Positions 37,253 through 45,675 of a stretch of 64,000 bases of DNA are shown piece after piece. A program made the position numbers and the translations under genes. The notes under the pieces were generated by a model. It saw only the letters and a program-made list of their open reading frames with translations, did not search any database and was not told the origin of the DNA. Numbering within the stretch: the stretch's first letter is position 1; each line of letters opens with the position of its first letter. The stretch comes from Acinetobacter tandoii DSM 14970 = CIP 107469 (GTDB lineage: Bacteria; Pseudomonadota; Gammaproteobacteria; Pseudomonadales; Moraxellaceae), in the NCBI RefSeq assembly GCF_000400735.1, contig NZ_KE007362.1, positions 1 through 64,000 of the forward strand, written 5' to 3'.

Positions 37253-38896
37253 ATGGTCGCTGCCTATGATGAACTACCGCGCACCCCTGCGAATTTTGTT
37301 GCATTATCCCCACTGCGCTATTTAGAGCGTGCGGCTTATATTTATCCGCATCAAGATGCAATTATTCATGGCAAGCGACATATTAGTTGGCGAGAAACCT
37401 ATAATCGTTGCCGTCAGTTTGCACATCAGTTGCAAAAATTAGGGATTGGTAAAAACGATACGGTTTCAGTGTTGTTACCCAATATTCCTGCGATGATTGA
37501 AGCTCATTTTGCTGTACCAATGATTGGTGCGGTATTGAATACCCTCAATACCCGTTTAGATGCCAAGACCATTGCGTTCATGCTAGAGCATGCCGAAACT
37601 AAAGTTCTCTTGGTTGATCCTGAATTTGCTGTTCTGGCGAAAGAAGCTTTAAGCTTGGTTTCCCATTCAATTTATGTGATTGATGTGGATGATGAAGAAT
37701 ACGAGCAATGCTTTTCTACCCCAATTGGGCAAATTGAATACGAAGATTGGCTGGCAGAAGGCGATGCTGAATTTGAATGGCATTTACCAAATGATGAATG
37801 GGATGCGATTAGCTTAAACTACACCTCAGGCACCACAGGTAATCCTAAAGGCGTAGTTTATCACCATCGCGGAGCATATATTAATGCAGCGAGCAACATT
37901 ATCGCTTGCGGTATGACACCTCGAGCGACTTATTTATGGACCCTTCCTTTATTCCATTGCAATGGATGGTGTTTTGCTTGGACCATGGCAGCCAATGGTG
38001 GTACTAATATTTGTTTGCGCAAAGTAGATTCTGAACTCATTTTTAAACTGATTGCTGAACATCAGGTCGATTATTTCTGTGGTGCTCCAATTGTCTTATC
38101 TATGCTAATTAATACCCCAGAACAGAAGCAGATTAAATTTGAACATCGCGTTGAAGTCATGGTGGCAGGTGCAGCGCCGCCTGCTGCGATTATTGAAGGG
38201 ATGCGCAATATTGGCATTAATGTCACCCATGTCTATGGCCTCACGGAAACTTATGGACCTTCAGCACTTTGTGCTTCTCAAGCAGGTTGGAGTGAATTAA
38301 GTATTCAAGAACAGGCTCAACTTCACTCGCGTCAAGGTGTTCCTTATCCGCTACAAGATGGTATGAAAGTTCTTGATCCAGAGACCTTAGAACCAGTGCC
38401 TAAAGATGGTACAACCATGGGGGAGATCATGTTCCGTGGCAATATTGTCATGAAAGGCTATCTAAAAAACCCTGAAGCTACAGCAGAAGCGTTTAAAGGT
38501 GGATGGTTCCATACAGGTGATTTGGCGGTTTGCCAACCTGATGGTTATGCCAAAATTACCGACCGCTCCAAAGATGTCATTATTTCAGGCGGCGAAAATA
38601 TCTCTTCTTTAGAAGTCGAAGAAGTGCTATATCGACACCCAGCCATTCTGACTGCTGCTGTGGTAGCCAAACCTGATCCACGCTGGCAAGAAGTCCCTTG
38701 TGCCTTTATTGAACTTAAAGAAGGGAAATCTGTGACTCCTGAAGAAATCATCAGCTTTTGCCAAGAACATCTAGCACGCTTTAAAGTACCTAAGGATGTC
38801 GTGATTACGGAAATTCCAAAAACCTCAACGGGTAAACTACAAAAATTTGTACTGCGGGATTGGGCTAAAGAGCGCTCTATCGGTGAGTTCGGCTAA
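37253..38896 (+). CDS. Acyl-CoA synthetase (AMP-forming, AlkK-like)
   Basis: A 547-residue ANL-family ligase that activates a carboxylic acid as acyl-AMP and then acyl-CoA. The AMP-binding signature YTSGTTGNPKGVVYHH, the YGLTETYGP core motif, the HTGDLAV hinge region, DRSKDVIISGGENISSLEVEEVL and the catalytic lysine of PKTSTGKLQKFVLRD are all present. Overall pattern fits medium-chain fatty acyl-CoA ligases of the AlkK type; the chain length is inferred from memory only. Monocistronic. Confidence 0.9.
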   Translation: MVAAYDELPRTPANFVALSPLRYLERAAYIYPHQDAIIHGKRHISWRETYNRCRQFAHQLQKLGIGKNDTVSVLLPNIPAMIEAHFAVPMIGAVLNTLNTRLDAKTIAFMLEHAETKVLLVDPEFAVLAKEALSLVSHSIYVIDVDDEEYEQCFSTPIGQIEYEDWLAEGDAEFEWHLPNDEWDAISLNYTSGTTGNPKGVVYHHRGAYINAASNIIACGMTPRATYLWTLPLFHCNGWCFAWTMAANGGTNICLRKVDSELIFKLIAEHQVDYFCGAPIVLSMLINTPEQKQIKFEHRVEVMVAGAAPPAAIIEGMRNIGINVTHVYGLTETYGPSALCASQAGWSELSIQEQAQLHSRQGVPYPLQDGMKVLDPETLEPVPKDGTTMGEIMFRGNIVMKGYLKNPEATAEAFKGGWFHTGDLAVCQPDGYAKITDRSKDVIISGGENISSLEVEEVLYRHPAILTAAVVAKPDPRWQEVPCAFIELKEGKSVTPEEIISFCQEHLARFKVPKDVVITEIPKTSTGKLQKFVLRDWAKERSIGEFG

Positions 38897-38927
38897 GTAA
38901 TGCCTAAACAAAGGCTTTACCCCAAAT

Positions 38928-38957
38928 AAAAAAGCACTTCATTTGAAGTGCTTTTTT
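38928..38957. terminator. Bidirectional terminator
   Basis: AAAAAAGCACTTC (38928-38940) pairs with GAAGTGCTTTTTT (38945-38957) around a 4-base loop, ending the synthetase gene (+) and the yjgA operon (-). Confidence 0.92.
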
Positions 38958-38971
38958 ATAACTTACTTAAA

Positions 38972-39505
38972 TCAGTTATCAGACAACAGTGCCACTTGCT
39001 GCACATAGTTAAATAACTTCAGTCTTGATTCTGCCAATTCAGCTTCCGTCAAATTTTTAGCCATATCACGGTGAATACGCAAAGCATGTTGACGTAACGT
39101 ATGACGTTCTGCAGCGTTATGAACTTTACAGAATTCATTGATGATCGGATCACCATCTTTAATAATTCGATCTACCCAACGTTGCAACTGTGCAGTTTTC
39201 TTTGCACCCTGCTGTGGGGTCAAATACGACAAAATGACGGTCTCGTCTTCATTGCGCAATAACTTACCTACACGCTGAAATTGGCGACGACGCGCTTCAT
39301 GTGAGGTAATGGTTTGCGCATCCAAAATAGCATCAATTAAACGCTCATCCACAGGAAGTTGCTGGATTTGTTTTGGATTCAGTTGCGCCAACTGCTCACC
39401 TAAAGCAGCCATACGCTGAACTGCTTTCTTTTGTTCAGTTTTACTTGCGCGTCCTTCTAAAATTTCGAAGTCTTCGTCAGTAAAACGGTTCGGTCGACGT
39501 GCCAC
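38972..39505 (-). CDS. yjgA: Ribosome-associated protein YjgA/DarP (DUF615)
   Basis: A 177-residue helical protein of the DUF615/DarP family, which associates with late 50S ribosome assembly intermediates. The sequence shows the usual layout: ...VQRMAALGEQLAQLNPKQIQQLPVDERLIDAI and the HEARRRQFQRVGKLLR block. It is 2 bases after the HPr-like gene and is the last gene of the pcnB-folK-panB-panC-rapZ-HPr-yjgA series. Confidence 0.92.
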   Translation of the reverse strand: MARRPNRFTDEDFEILEGRASKTEQKKAVQRMAALGEQLAQLNPKQIQQLPVDERLIDAILDAQTITSHEARRRQFQRVGKLLRNEDETVILSYLTPQQGAKKTAQLQRWVDRIIKDGDPIINEFCKVHNAAERHTLRQHALRIHRDMAKNLTEAELAESRLKLFNYVQQVALLSDN

Positions 39506-39507
39506 GA

Positions 39508-39777
39508 TTAATCTGCCTCGTAAAATTTTGCTGCAAATAGTGCTTGAACTTCAGACAAGGCTTTTTCCTCATCTGCGCCTTCAATCACTAAACGTAAAGT
39601 GGTGCCTTTACCTGCGCCAAGCATCAGTAAAGACATAATGTTCTTTGCATCGACCAATTTATCACCTTTTCCAATTTGAATAGATGATTTGAATTTGGTG
39701 GTTACTTCAATGAGTTTGCCAGATGCACGCGCATGTAACCCTAGTTTATTAATTACGTCAACAGTTGTGTCAATCAT
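39508..39777 (-). CDS. HPr family phosphocarrier (NPr-like)
   Basis: An 89-residue phosphotransfer protein. His15 in [11 protein letters not shown] is the site phosphorylated by enzyme I. The residue at position 46, where classical HPr has a regulatory serine, is Asn ([10 protein letters not shown]), which fits the nitrogen-type NPr. It overlaps rapZ by 4 bases, the arrangement of the rpoN-linked npr locus in other proteobacteria, although rpoN and ptsN are not in the window. Such carriers act in the PTSNtr regulatory chain. Confidence 0.9.
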   Translation of the reverse strand: MIDTTVDVINKLGLHARASGKLIEVTTKFKSSIQIGKGDKLVDAKNIMSLLMLGAGKGTTLRLVIEGADEEKALSEVQALFAAKFYEAD

Positions 39778-40625
39778 GACCAGTGCTTCATTTCTCGATG
39801 TAGGACTTGAATAGACCAGTTCGCTTCAAGCGCTTTTTTGAGTCTATCCACAATATAAACAGAACGATGCTGTCCACCTGTACAACCAATGGAGATCGTC
39901 ATATAGTGACGATGCCCTTCAGCAAATGCAGGCAACCACTTGTCCAAAAAATGATAAATGTCTTTAAACATTTCATTGGTCTGTGGACTTTGTTCCAAAA
40001 AATTTTGTACTGGCACATCTAAACCAGAATATTTCCGCAACTCTAAATCCCAATGCGGATTTGGTAAATGACGCACATCAAAGACATAGTCAGCATCTAA
40101 AGGGATGCCATGTTTATAGCCAAATGACTGCAAAATTACAATTAAGTTATCGGACTGTCCAAGTTTAGACAATAAAGTATGCTTTAAATCATGCACACTT
40201 TTATCAGTTGTATCAATATGTACTGTAGAGCGTAATTGTATCGGAAGTAATAATGTTTTTTCTTCCTGTATACACTCATTCAAACTTTTAAAACGACTCG
40301 ACAATGGATGCGGGCGACGTGAAGCACTAAATCGTGCGATTAACTCCTGATCCCGCGTAGTCAAATAAATAATATCGACCGCCCCATGTCTTAATAATTG
40401 TTCAAAAACATGATCAAACTCCTGCAAATCTGCACGCGTACTCCGAACATCCACCCCTAAGGCCAATTGTTCGAGATTATTTTCACGATCCAGTTTCGCC
40501 ACAATCTCTGGCAGCAATGCCAAAGGCAAATTATCAATGCAGTAATAACCTAAATCTTCCAGTACCTGCAATGCAGATGACTTACCTGAACCAGATTGTC
40601 CTGTCACAATCAAAATGCGCTTCAT
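39774..40625 (-). CDS. rapZ: RNase adapter protein RapZ
   Basis: A 283-residue nucleotide-binding protein that in E. coli hands sRNA GlmZ to RNase E and so controls glucosamine-6-phosphate synthesis. Walker [12 protein letters not shown] is at residues 8-18 and the C-terminal RNA-binding domain has [17 protein letters not shown]. Whether this organism has the GlmZ/GlmS circuit is not shown. It is 21 bases after panC and overlaps the HPr-like gene. Confidence 0.93.
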   Translation of the reverse strand: MKRILIVTGQSGSGKSSALQVLEDLGYYCIDNLPLALLPEIVAKLDRENNLEQLALGVDVRSTRADLQEFDHVFEQLLRHGAVDIIYLTTRDQELIARFSASRRPHPLSSRFKSLNECIQEEKTLLLPIQLRSTVHIDTTDKSVHDLKHTLLSKLGQSDNLIVILQSFGYKHGIPLDADYVFDVRHLPNPHWDLELRKYSGLDVPVQNFLEQSPQTNEMFKDIYHFLDKWLPAFAEGHRHYMTISIGCTGGQHRSVYIVDRLKKALEANWSIQVLHREMKHWS

Positions 40626-40646
40626 GGCAAAGCTATTCCTTGGTTT

Positions 40647-41495
40647 CTATGCTGCAGTATGCTTAATCTGCAAATTATCGATGAGTCGGGTTGTGCCCAA
40701 TTTTGCTGCCACAAACAAAACAATATCTTGATTGAACTGATCAATCATGTGTAATTGTGGTGTACGCGCTTCTACATAGTCCACAACCAGACCTGCTGTT
40801 GTCAACGTGGTTTTAATATTCTCTAACACTTCTTTTAAATCAGTGCCTTGCTGCAATTCTGCTTCTGCATGCTTCAAACTTTTAAAAATGCTTGGCGCAA
40901 CTTTACGTTGATCTTCACTTAAATAGCCATTGCGAGAACTTAACGCCAAACCATCTTCAGCACGGGCAATCGGTACACCAATCACTTCCAATGGAATATT
41001 TAAATCACGCACCAATTGACGAATCACCGCCAACTGCTGAAAGTCTTTCTGTCCAAAGAAGGCATAATTCGGTTGTACAATATTAAATAACTTGGTCACA
41101 ACAACAGCTACGCCATCAAAATGACCAGGACGTTGTTTACCACACAAATCATTGGTAATTTCTGAGACACTGATATTTGTTAAACGTGGCTGCTTACCAT
41201 ACATTTGCTCGACCGAAGGTGCAAAAATAATGTCACAACCGACGTCTGCCAAAAGCTGACTGTCTTGATCTAAAGTACGCGGATAATTATCAAAATCTTC
41301 ATTCGGGCCAAATTGAATCGGATTGACAAAGATACTGACCACTACTACATCACAAAGTTTGCGTGCTTCGCGTACAAGGTTCAAATGTCCTTGGTGTAAA
41401 TTCCCCATGGTCGGAACAAAACCGATAATTTTTCGCGCAGTACGAGCGGGTTGCAGTGATGCCGCCAAGCCTTGTATCGTCGTTTCAGTTTTCAT
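40647..41495 (-). CDS. panC: Pantothenate synthetase
   Basis: Joins pantoate and beta-alanine with ATP to make pantothenate. The 282-residue protein has the HIGH-like [15 protein letters not shown] motif, [22 protein letters not shown] and the KMSKS-type [10 protein letters not shown] region. It is immediately after panB (1-base gap), so the two pantothenate genes are co-transcribed. Confidence 0.97.
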   Translation of the reverse strand: MKTETTIQGLAASLQPARTARKIIGFVPTMGNLHQGHLNLVREARKLCDVVVVSIFVNPIQFGPNEDFDNYPRTLDQDSQLLADVGCDIIFAPSVEQMYGKQPRLTNISVSEITNDLCGKQRPGHFDGVAVVVTKLFNIVQPNYAFFGQKDFQQLAVIRQLVRDLNIPLEVIGVPIARAEDGLALSSRNGYLSEDQRKVAPSIFKSLKHAEAELQQGTDLKEVLENIKTTLTTAGLVVDYVEARTPQLHMIDQFNQDIVLFVAAKLGTTRLIDNLQIKHTAA

Positions 41496-41496
41496 A

Positions 41497-42306
41497 TTAC
41501 AGCTCTACTTGAAAAGTATGTTCTTTTGCTGGGAATGATTGATCGAGCACAGCGGCATGATAAGCCTTAAATGCATCTAAAATTGCAGTTTCCCCGGCTT
41601 GCTCTTTCATAAAATTACGCACGAATTTGGCTACGCGTCCAAATGTCAAACCGAGCATATCTTGTACAACTAAAACTTGTCCATCTGTTTCGACGCCTGC
41701 ACCAATACCAATCACGGGAACATTTGGAAAGCGTGCAGTAACTTCCTGACCCAACTGTGCAGGCACACATTCGAGTAGCAATATCGCAGCACCAGCATCG
41801 ACAACTGCTTGACAATCTGCAAGCAGCTTATCTGCGGCTTCGCGTGAACGTGCTTGAAGTTTATAACCACCTAAAACATGGACCGATTGAGGGGTCAAGC
41901 CCAAATGCACACAGACTGGAATACCATTTCGGGTCAATACTTCTACAGTTTCACTTAACCAAGCACCACCTTCAATTTTGACCATCTGCGCACCCGCTTG
42001 CATCACGGTTTTCGCATTCACCAATGCATCATTCAACGTCGCATAAGACATAAATGGTAAGTCAGTCATAATCAACGCATGTTGATTACCACGGCGCACA
42101 GCCGCGGTGTGATAAGCCATGTCTTCAACAGTTACTGGTAAAGTTGAATCACGACCTTGTATTGCCATCCCTAAAGAGTCACCAATTAAAATCGTATCGA
42201 CTTCAGCAAGCTCCATTGCTTTTGCCATGCTCGCATCGTAGCAAGTGAGGCATGAAAACTTACGTCCATCTTGTTTAAATTGTCTTAAGTCACTCAGACT
42301 AATCAT
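41497..42306 (-). CDS. panB: 3-methyl-2-oxobutanoate hydroxymethyltransferase
   Basis: First step of pantothenate synthesis, using methylene-tetrahydrofolate to make ketopantoate. The 269-residue barrel protein has [28 protein letters not shown] and the catalytic KIEGG motif, plus the metal-binding Asp and Glu of the family. It lies between folK (42-base gap) and panC, linking folate and pantothenate synthesis. Confidence 0.97.
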   Translation of the reverse strand: MISLSDLRQFKQDGRKFSCLTCYDASMAKAMELAEVDTILIGDSLGMAIQGRDSTLPVTVEDMAYHTAAVRRGNQHALIMTDLPFMSYATLNDALVNAKTVMQAGAQMVKIEGGAWLSETVEVLTRNGIPVCVHLGLTPQSVHVLGGYKLQARSREAADKLLADCQAVVDAGAAILLLECVPAQLGQEVTARFPNVPVIGIGAGVETDGQVLVVQDMLGLTFGRVAKFVRNFMKEQAGETAILDAFKAYHAAVLDQSFPAKEHTFQVEL

Positions 42307-42348
42307 GAGATGTTCCTCTCTAGAAGTTCCTAGAACATACCTTTGTTA

Positions 42349-42837
42349 TTAAATGTTGGCCCAATGCTGATCAGCCACTTCAGTTAATGTTGTGTGCTGA
42401 AATAAATCGAGGTGATCTAATCGGTGTCCCTGAATCTGTAAATTTGGATTTAAATCCATTAATGGAATAACCACAAAATCACGTTCTAAAATTCCAACAT
42501 GTGGGACGGTCAAACGCTCATGTTGAATCTGCTCATCGCCATACAGCAATAAGTCTAGATCTAAAGTCCGCTCCCCCCAACGACGCAGACGGACTCGCCC
42601 TGCATCTTGCTCAAATTGCTGCAATTGATCTAGCAAAGCCAAAGCAGCCAAGTCCGTTTCCAAACGTGCTACCGCATTAAAGTAATGCGGTTGATCTTGA
42701 GGACCCATGGGCGGGCTTTGATACAATTTAGATGTACTCACAGCACCCAATGTTGCTAACTTCTGAACAGCTTCAGTCAAAATTTGGCGTGAATCACCCA
42801 AATTACTGCCTAAACCGATATAGCTCACAATCTTCAT
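42349..42837 (-). CDS. folK: 6-hydroxymethyl-7,8-dihydropterin pyrophosphokinase
   Basis: HPPK of folate synthesis, 162 residues. YIGLGSNLGDSRQIL opens the protein, and RRWGERTLDLDLLLYGDE is the signature with the paired magnesium-binding aspartates. It overlaps pcnB by 4 bases, the pcnB-folK order seen in many gammaproteobacteria. Confidence 0.97.
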   Translation of the reverse strand: MKIVSYIGLGSNLGDSRQILTEAVQKLATLGAVSTSKLYQSPPMGPQDQPHYFNAVARLETDLAALALLDQLQQFEQDAGRVRLRRWGERTLDLDLLLYGDEQIQHERLTVPHVGILERDFVVIPLMDLNPNLQIQGHRLDHLDLFQHTTLTEVADQHWANI

Positions 42838-44282
42838 TGGGTTGGCCCAAATACAACTTGGCTTAAATCACGTTTCACCCGTTTTCTCTTTAAAATAGGA
42901 TGATCGTGACTCAATTCAGACGTATCTTGAGTTGAGGTTCTAGAAGTGGTTTCTGTAGTTTTGGCTTTTCGGCTTCGACGACTGCGTGGCTCTTGCTCTT
43001 GTACCAAAGGTTCAATCTCAATAGCAACCTTAGTTTCAGCAGGTTCTTCTTGTGCTGCCTTACGACGCGTTTTGGCACGTTGACGATTATACTGACCAAT
43101 CGCACGTTCTTTTTCGTCGCTAGACATCAGTTGATAAGCATCCCACCAACTACCCATAGATTGAGTCGTGTTGTCGCCTGATTTCTCACGCAACAATAAA
43201 AAGTCAAAACCTGCACGGAAACGTGCATGGTTAGACAGTGCTTCAATTTGCTGTGGTTTTGGGTTTAACAAACGTGTTTGCATTTCCCACACTTCACGAA
43301 TGAAAGTTTCAGCAAAACGCGGAATCACGGTACGTGTCGCTTGACGCTTGAGCACATCTAGTCCCGCTTGAGCACGTGCTTCTGTAGGAACTACACCTTT
43401 TTGCAAATAAAAATCGCAACGCTCTAAAAAAGGTTTCCATAACAACACCGCATAAAAAAATGCAGGGTTAATGGTTTTGCCAATTTGAATGCGCTGATCA
43501 GTATTTTTGGCCGCACGCTCAATAAATGGCGTAATTTCAGGACGAATCTCTGCAAATAGCTGACGCCAAATGCCAAAATCAATCAACATTGGCAATACTT
43601 GGTACAAGTGCCCCATGGTAAATAATTTTTGTGATTCATCATAAAGACGATGTGGTGAGACATCACGCAAAAGTTGTGTACGCTCAGGCGTAAAAATCTC
43701 TAAAATCTTTGGATCGATACTGAATTTTAATTTTGCCGAGAAACGTAATGCTCGCAACATTCGTACAGGGTCTTCCTCAAAACGCAATTGAGGATCACCC
43801 AATAAACGCAAAGTACGACTTTGGATATCTTCTACAGCATGACAAAAATCGAGCACCACATCTTTACGTGGTTGATAATAAAGTGCGTTGATTGAAAAAT
43901 CACGACGAGAAAAATCTTGCTCTATCGATCCCCAATTATTATCACGCAGAATCATACCCGCAGCGGAAGTCACTGCTTTTTTTGGTGGTGCCCGAAACGT
44001 CGCTACTTCGATCAGTTCACGTCCAGAATAGACATGAGCCAATTCAAAACGACGGCCAATAATACGGCAACGACGGCCGAACACTTCTTTAATTTGTGAG
44101 GGTGTGGCATTGGTCACGGCATCATAATCCTTCGGATTAAGACCCAACATTAAGTCGCGAACACCGCCCCCTACGATATAAGCTTCGTAGCCCGCTTTGG
44201 TTAGGGCATCAATTACATCAAGAATTGAAGCAGGAAGTTGAGCGGTGGATAAACCACATTTTGACGCGCGCAAAGTTTGCAA
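42834..44282 (-). CDS. pcnB: Poly(A) polymerase I (TTG start)
   Basis: Adds 3' poly(A) tails that speed RNA decay. The class II nucleotidyltransferase core is clear: YIVGGGVRDLMLGLNPKDYDAVTNA with the catalytic aspartates, RIIGRRFELAHV and FSRRDFSINALYY. The C-terminal 90 residues are rich in Arg, Lys, Glu and Thr, as expected of the RNA-binding tail. The frame has no ATG or GTG start upstream of the core; TTG 44282 has AGGAGA 9 bases before it and is chosen. The E. coli gene also uses a rare start (AUU). Confidence 0.93.
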   Translation of the reverse strand: MQTLRASKCGLSTAQLPASILDVIDALTKAGYEAYIVGGGVRDLMLGLNPKDYDAVTNATPSQIKEVFGRRCRIIGRRFELAHVYSGRELIEVATFRAPPKKAVTSAAGMILRDNNWGSIEQDFSRRDFSINALYYQPRKDVVLDFCHAVEDIQSRTLRLLGDPQLRFEEDPVRMLRALRFSAKLKFSIDPKILEIFTPERTQLLRDVSPHRLYDESQKLFTMGHLYQVLPMLIDFGIWRQLFAEIRPEITPFIERAAKNTDQRIQIGKTINPAFFYAVLLWKPFLERCDFYLQKGVVPTEARAQAGLDVLKRQATRTVIPRFAETFIREVWEMQTRLLNPKPQQIEALSNHARFRAGFDFLLLREKSGDNTTQSMGSWWDAYQLMSSDEKERAIGQYNRQRAKTRRKAAQEEPAETKVAIEIEPLVQEQEPRSRRSRKAKTTETTSRTSTQDTSELSHDHPILKRKRVKRDLSQVVFGPTQ

Positions 44283-44415
44283 AAGACGCTGTCTCCTACG
44301 CCTGAACGTAAAATATCTAAGATGGTGCTAATCATATCTCTAACACAATCAAAGGGCAATTTGATTATCTCAACGCATTACCGAATATTGCATAGCAATT
44401 CTGCAAAACCAAACG

Positions 44416-44820
44416 CTAGAGAGTTAATCGATCTTTGTTTTTCTGTAAGAGCTTCGGTCCAATGCCTTTAATCTGCTGTAATTCATCCACAGTTTTGAAC
44501 TTTCCGTGTTGTTGTCGATATTGTAAAATCGCTTCAGCTTTTTTCTCACCGATACCAGAAAGTTGCTGTAATTGTTCTGATGTTGCACTGTTCAAGCGTA
44601 TTTTATTGCCTGATACCGTATTTAAACTGGGTTTTGAAAGATAATAGTTTCCATCCGTGCGTGATGAACCAAGCCGAGCATCCTGTGCTTGCTGTTTTGC
44701 TTTCCAGTTCAAGTATTCTTGATCAAAGTTTTGTGCATTTACATGATCGAATCCAAAAATCGTCAATGTCAACAACATCACCATTCGCAATAATCGAATA
44801 GCGTTAAAATTCATCTGCAT
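44416..44820 (-). CDS. comEA: ComEA-like helix-hairpin-helix DNA-binding protein
   Basis: A 134-residue periplasmic DNA-binding protein. Residues 1-29 are a signal peptide ending VNA. The C-terminal half has the two helix-hairpin-helix motifs LNSATSEQLQQLSGIGEKKAEAIL and TVDELQQIKGIGPKLLQKN. In competent Acinetobacter, ComEA pulls incoming DNA into the periplasm; the homology is plain, natural competence of this strain is inferred. It is 24 bases after mazG. Confidence 0.9.
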   Translation of the reverse strand: MQMNFNAIRLLRMVMLLTLTIFGFDHVNAQNFDQEYLNWKAKQQAQDARLGSSRTDGNYYLSKPSLNTVSGNKIRLNSATSEQLQQLSGIGEKKAEAILQYRQQHGKFKTVDELQQIKGIGPKLLQKNKDRLTL

Positions 44821-44844
44821 AAGTTGCCTGTATTTATTATAAAG

Positions 44845-45600
44845 TCATATGTTTTTCGCCTGCTCCCATAATCGGTCCATTTCAATCAAGGATAATTGCT
44901 CTACGCTTTTGTTTTGCAATTGTGCTTGATTTTCAATGTAAGCAAAGCGTGTTCTAAATTTATCAATCGTTCCCAACAGGGCGATTTCATTATTGACGCC
45001 TAGTTTACGTCCAACATTAATTAAAGAAAATAAACAGTCACCCAATTCAGCTTGTATTTCGTTTGAATTTTGTTGCTTGATTGCTTGTTGTAATTCAGCA
45101 AGTTCTTCTTCTAATTTGGCATAAGCATCTGCCACATTGGCAAAATCGAAACCAATATGCGCCGCATTTTTTTGGATCTGCTCTGCTTGTTGTAAAGTTG
45201 GACCATGCTTAATTTGATCTAAACGAGATTGTGGCTTACCTTGTTTTTCTTGTTGTTTAATTTGCTTCCACAGAGTTGACACTTCTTCTGCGGTCAACTG
45301 ATTAAACTGTTCAGCCTGAAAAACATGTGGATGACGGCGAATCAGTTTTTCAGTAATCCCTTGCACCACATCCTGAAAATTAAAAGCACCTTGCTCGCTG
45401 TACATTTGGGATTGAAAAACTACTTGCAGCAACAAATCGCCCAGTTCTTCTTTAATATGTTGAATATCGCCAGAACGAATTGCTGCCTCAACTTCATAAG
45501 CTTCTTCAATCGCATAGGGCGTTAAACTATTAGGCGTTTGCTTTTGATCCCAAGGACATTTTTCACGTAATTCTTGCATGACCGCCAATAGTTGTTCCAT
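44845..45600 (-). CDS. mazG: Nucleoside triphosphate pyrophosphohydrolase MazG
   Basis: A 251-residue all-alpha NTP pyrophosphatase with two MazG domains. LREKCPWDQKQTPNSLTPYAIEEAYEVEAAI and ELGDLLLQVVFQSQM are the N-terminal metal-binding motifs, and LEEELAELQQAIKQ with ELGDCLFSLINVGR repeats them. In E. coli MazG lowers ppGpp and cleans damaged nucleotides. It is just downstream of relA but separated by a terminator. Confidence 0.95.
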   Translation of the reverse strand: MEQLLAVMQELREKCPWDQKQTPNSLTPYAIEEAYEVEAAIRSGDIQHIKEELGDLLLQVVFQSQMYSEQGAFNFQDVVQGITEKLIRRHPHVFQAEQFNQLTAEEVSTLWKQIKQQEKQGKPQSRLDQIKHGPTLQQAEQIQKNAAHIGFDFANVADAYAKLEEELAELQQAIKQQNSNEIQAELGDCLFSLINVGRKLGVNNEIALLGTIDKFRTRFAYIENQAQLQNKSVEQLSLIEMDRLWEQAKNI

Positions 45601-45641
45601 TGCTTACTCTCTATTCAATCTTTCTGATGAACCACATATAT

Positions 45642-45667
45642 AAAAAGCCTGCTCTAGGCAGGCTTTT
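45642..45667 (-). terminator. relA terminator
   Basis: AAAAGCCTGC (45643-45652) pairs with GCAGGCTTTT (45658-45667). On the minus strand it is followed by T residues, 9 bases after the relA stop and before mazG. Confidence 0.82.
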
Positions 45668-45675
45668 GAATGCGC

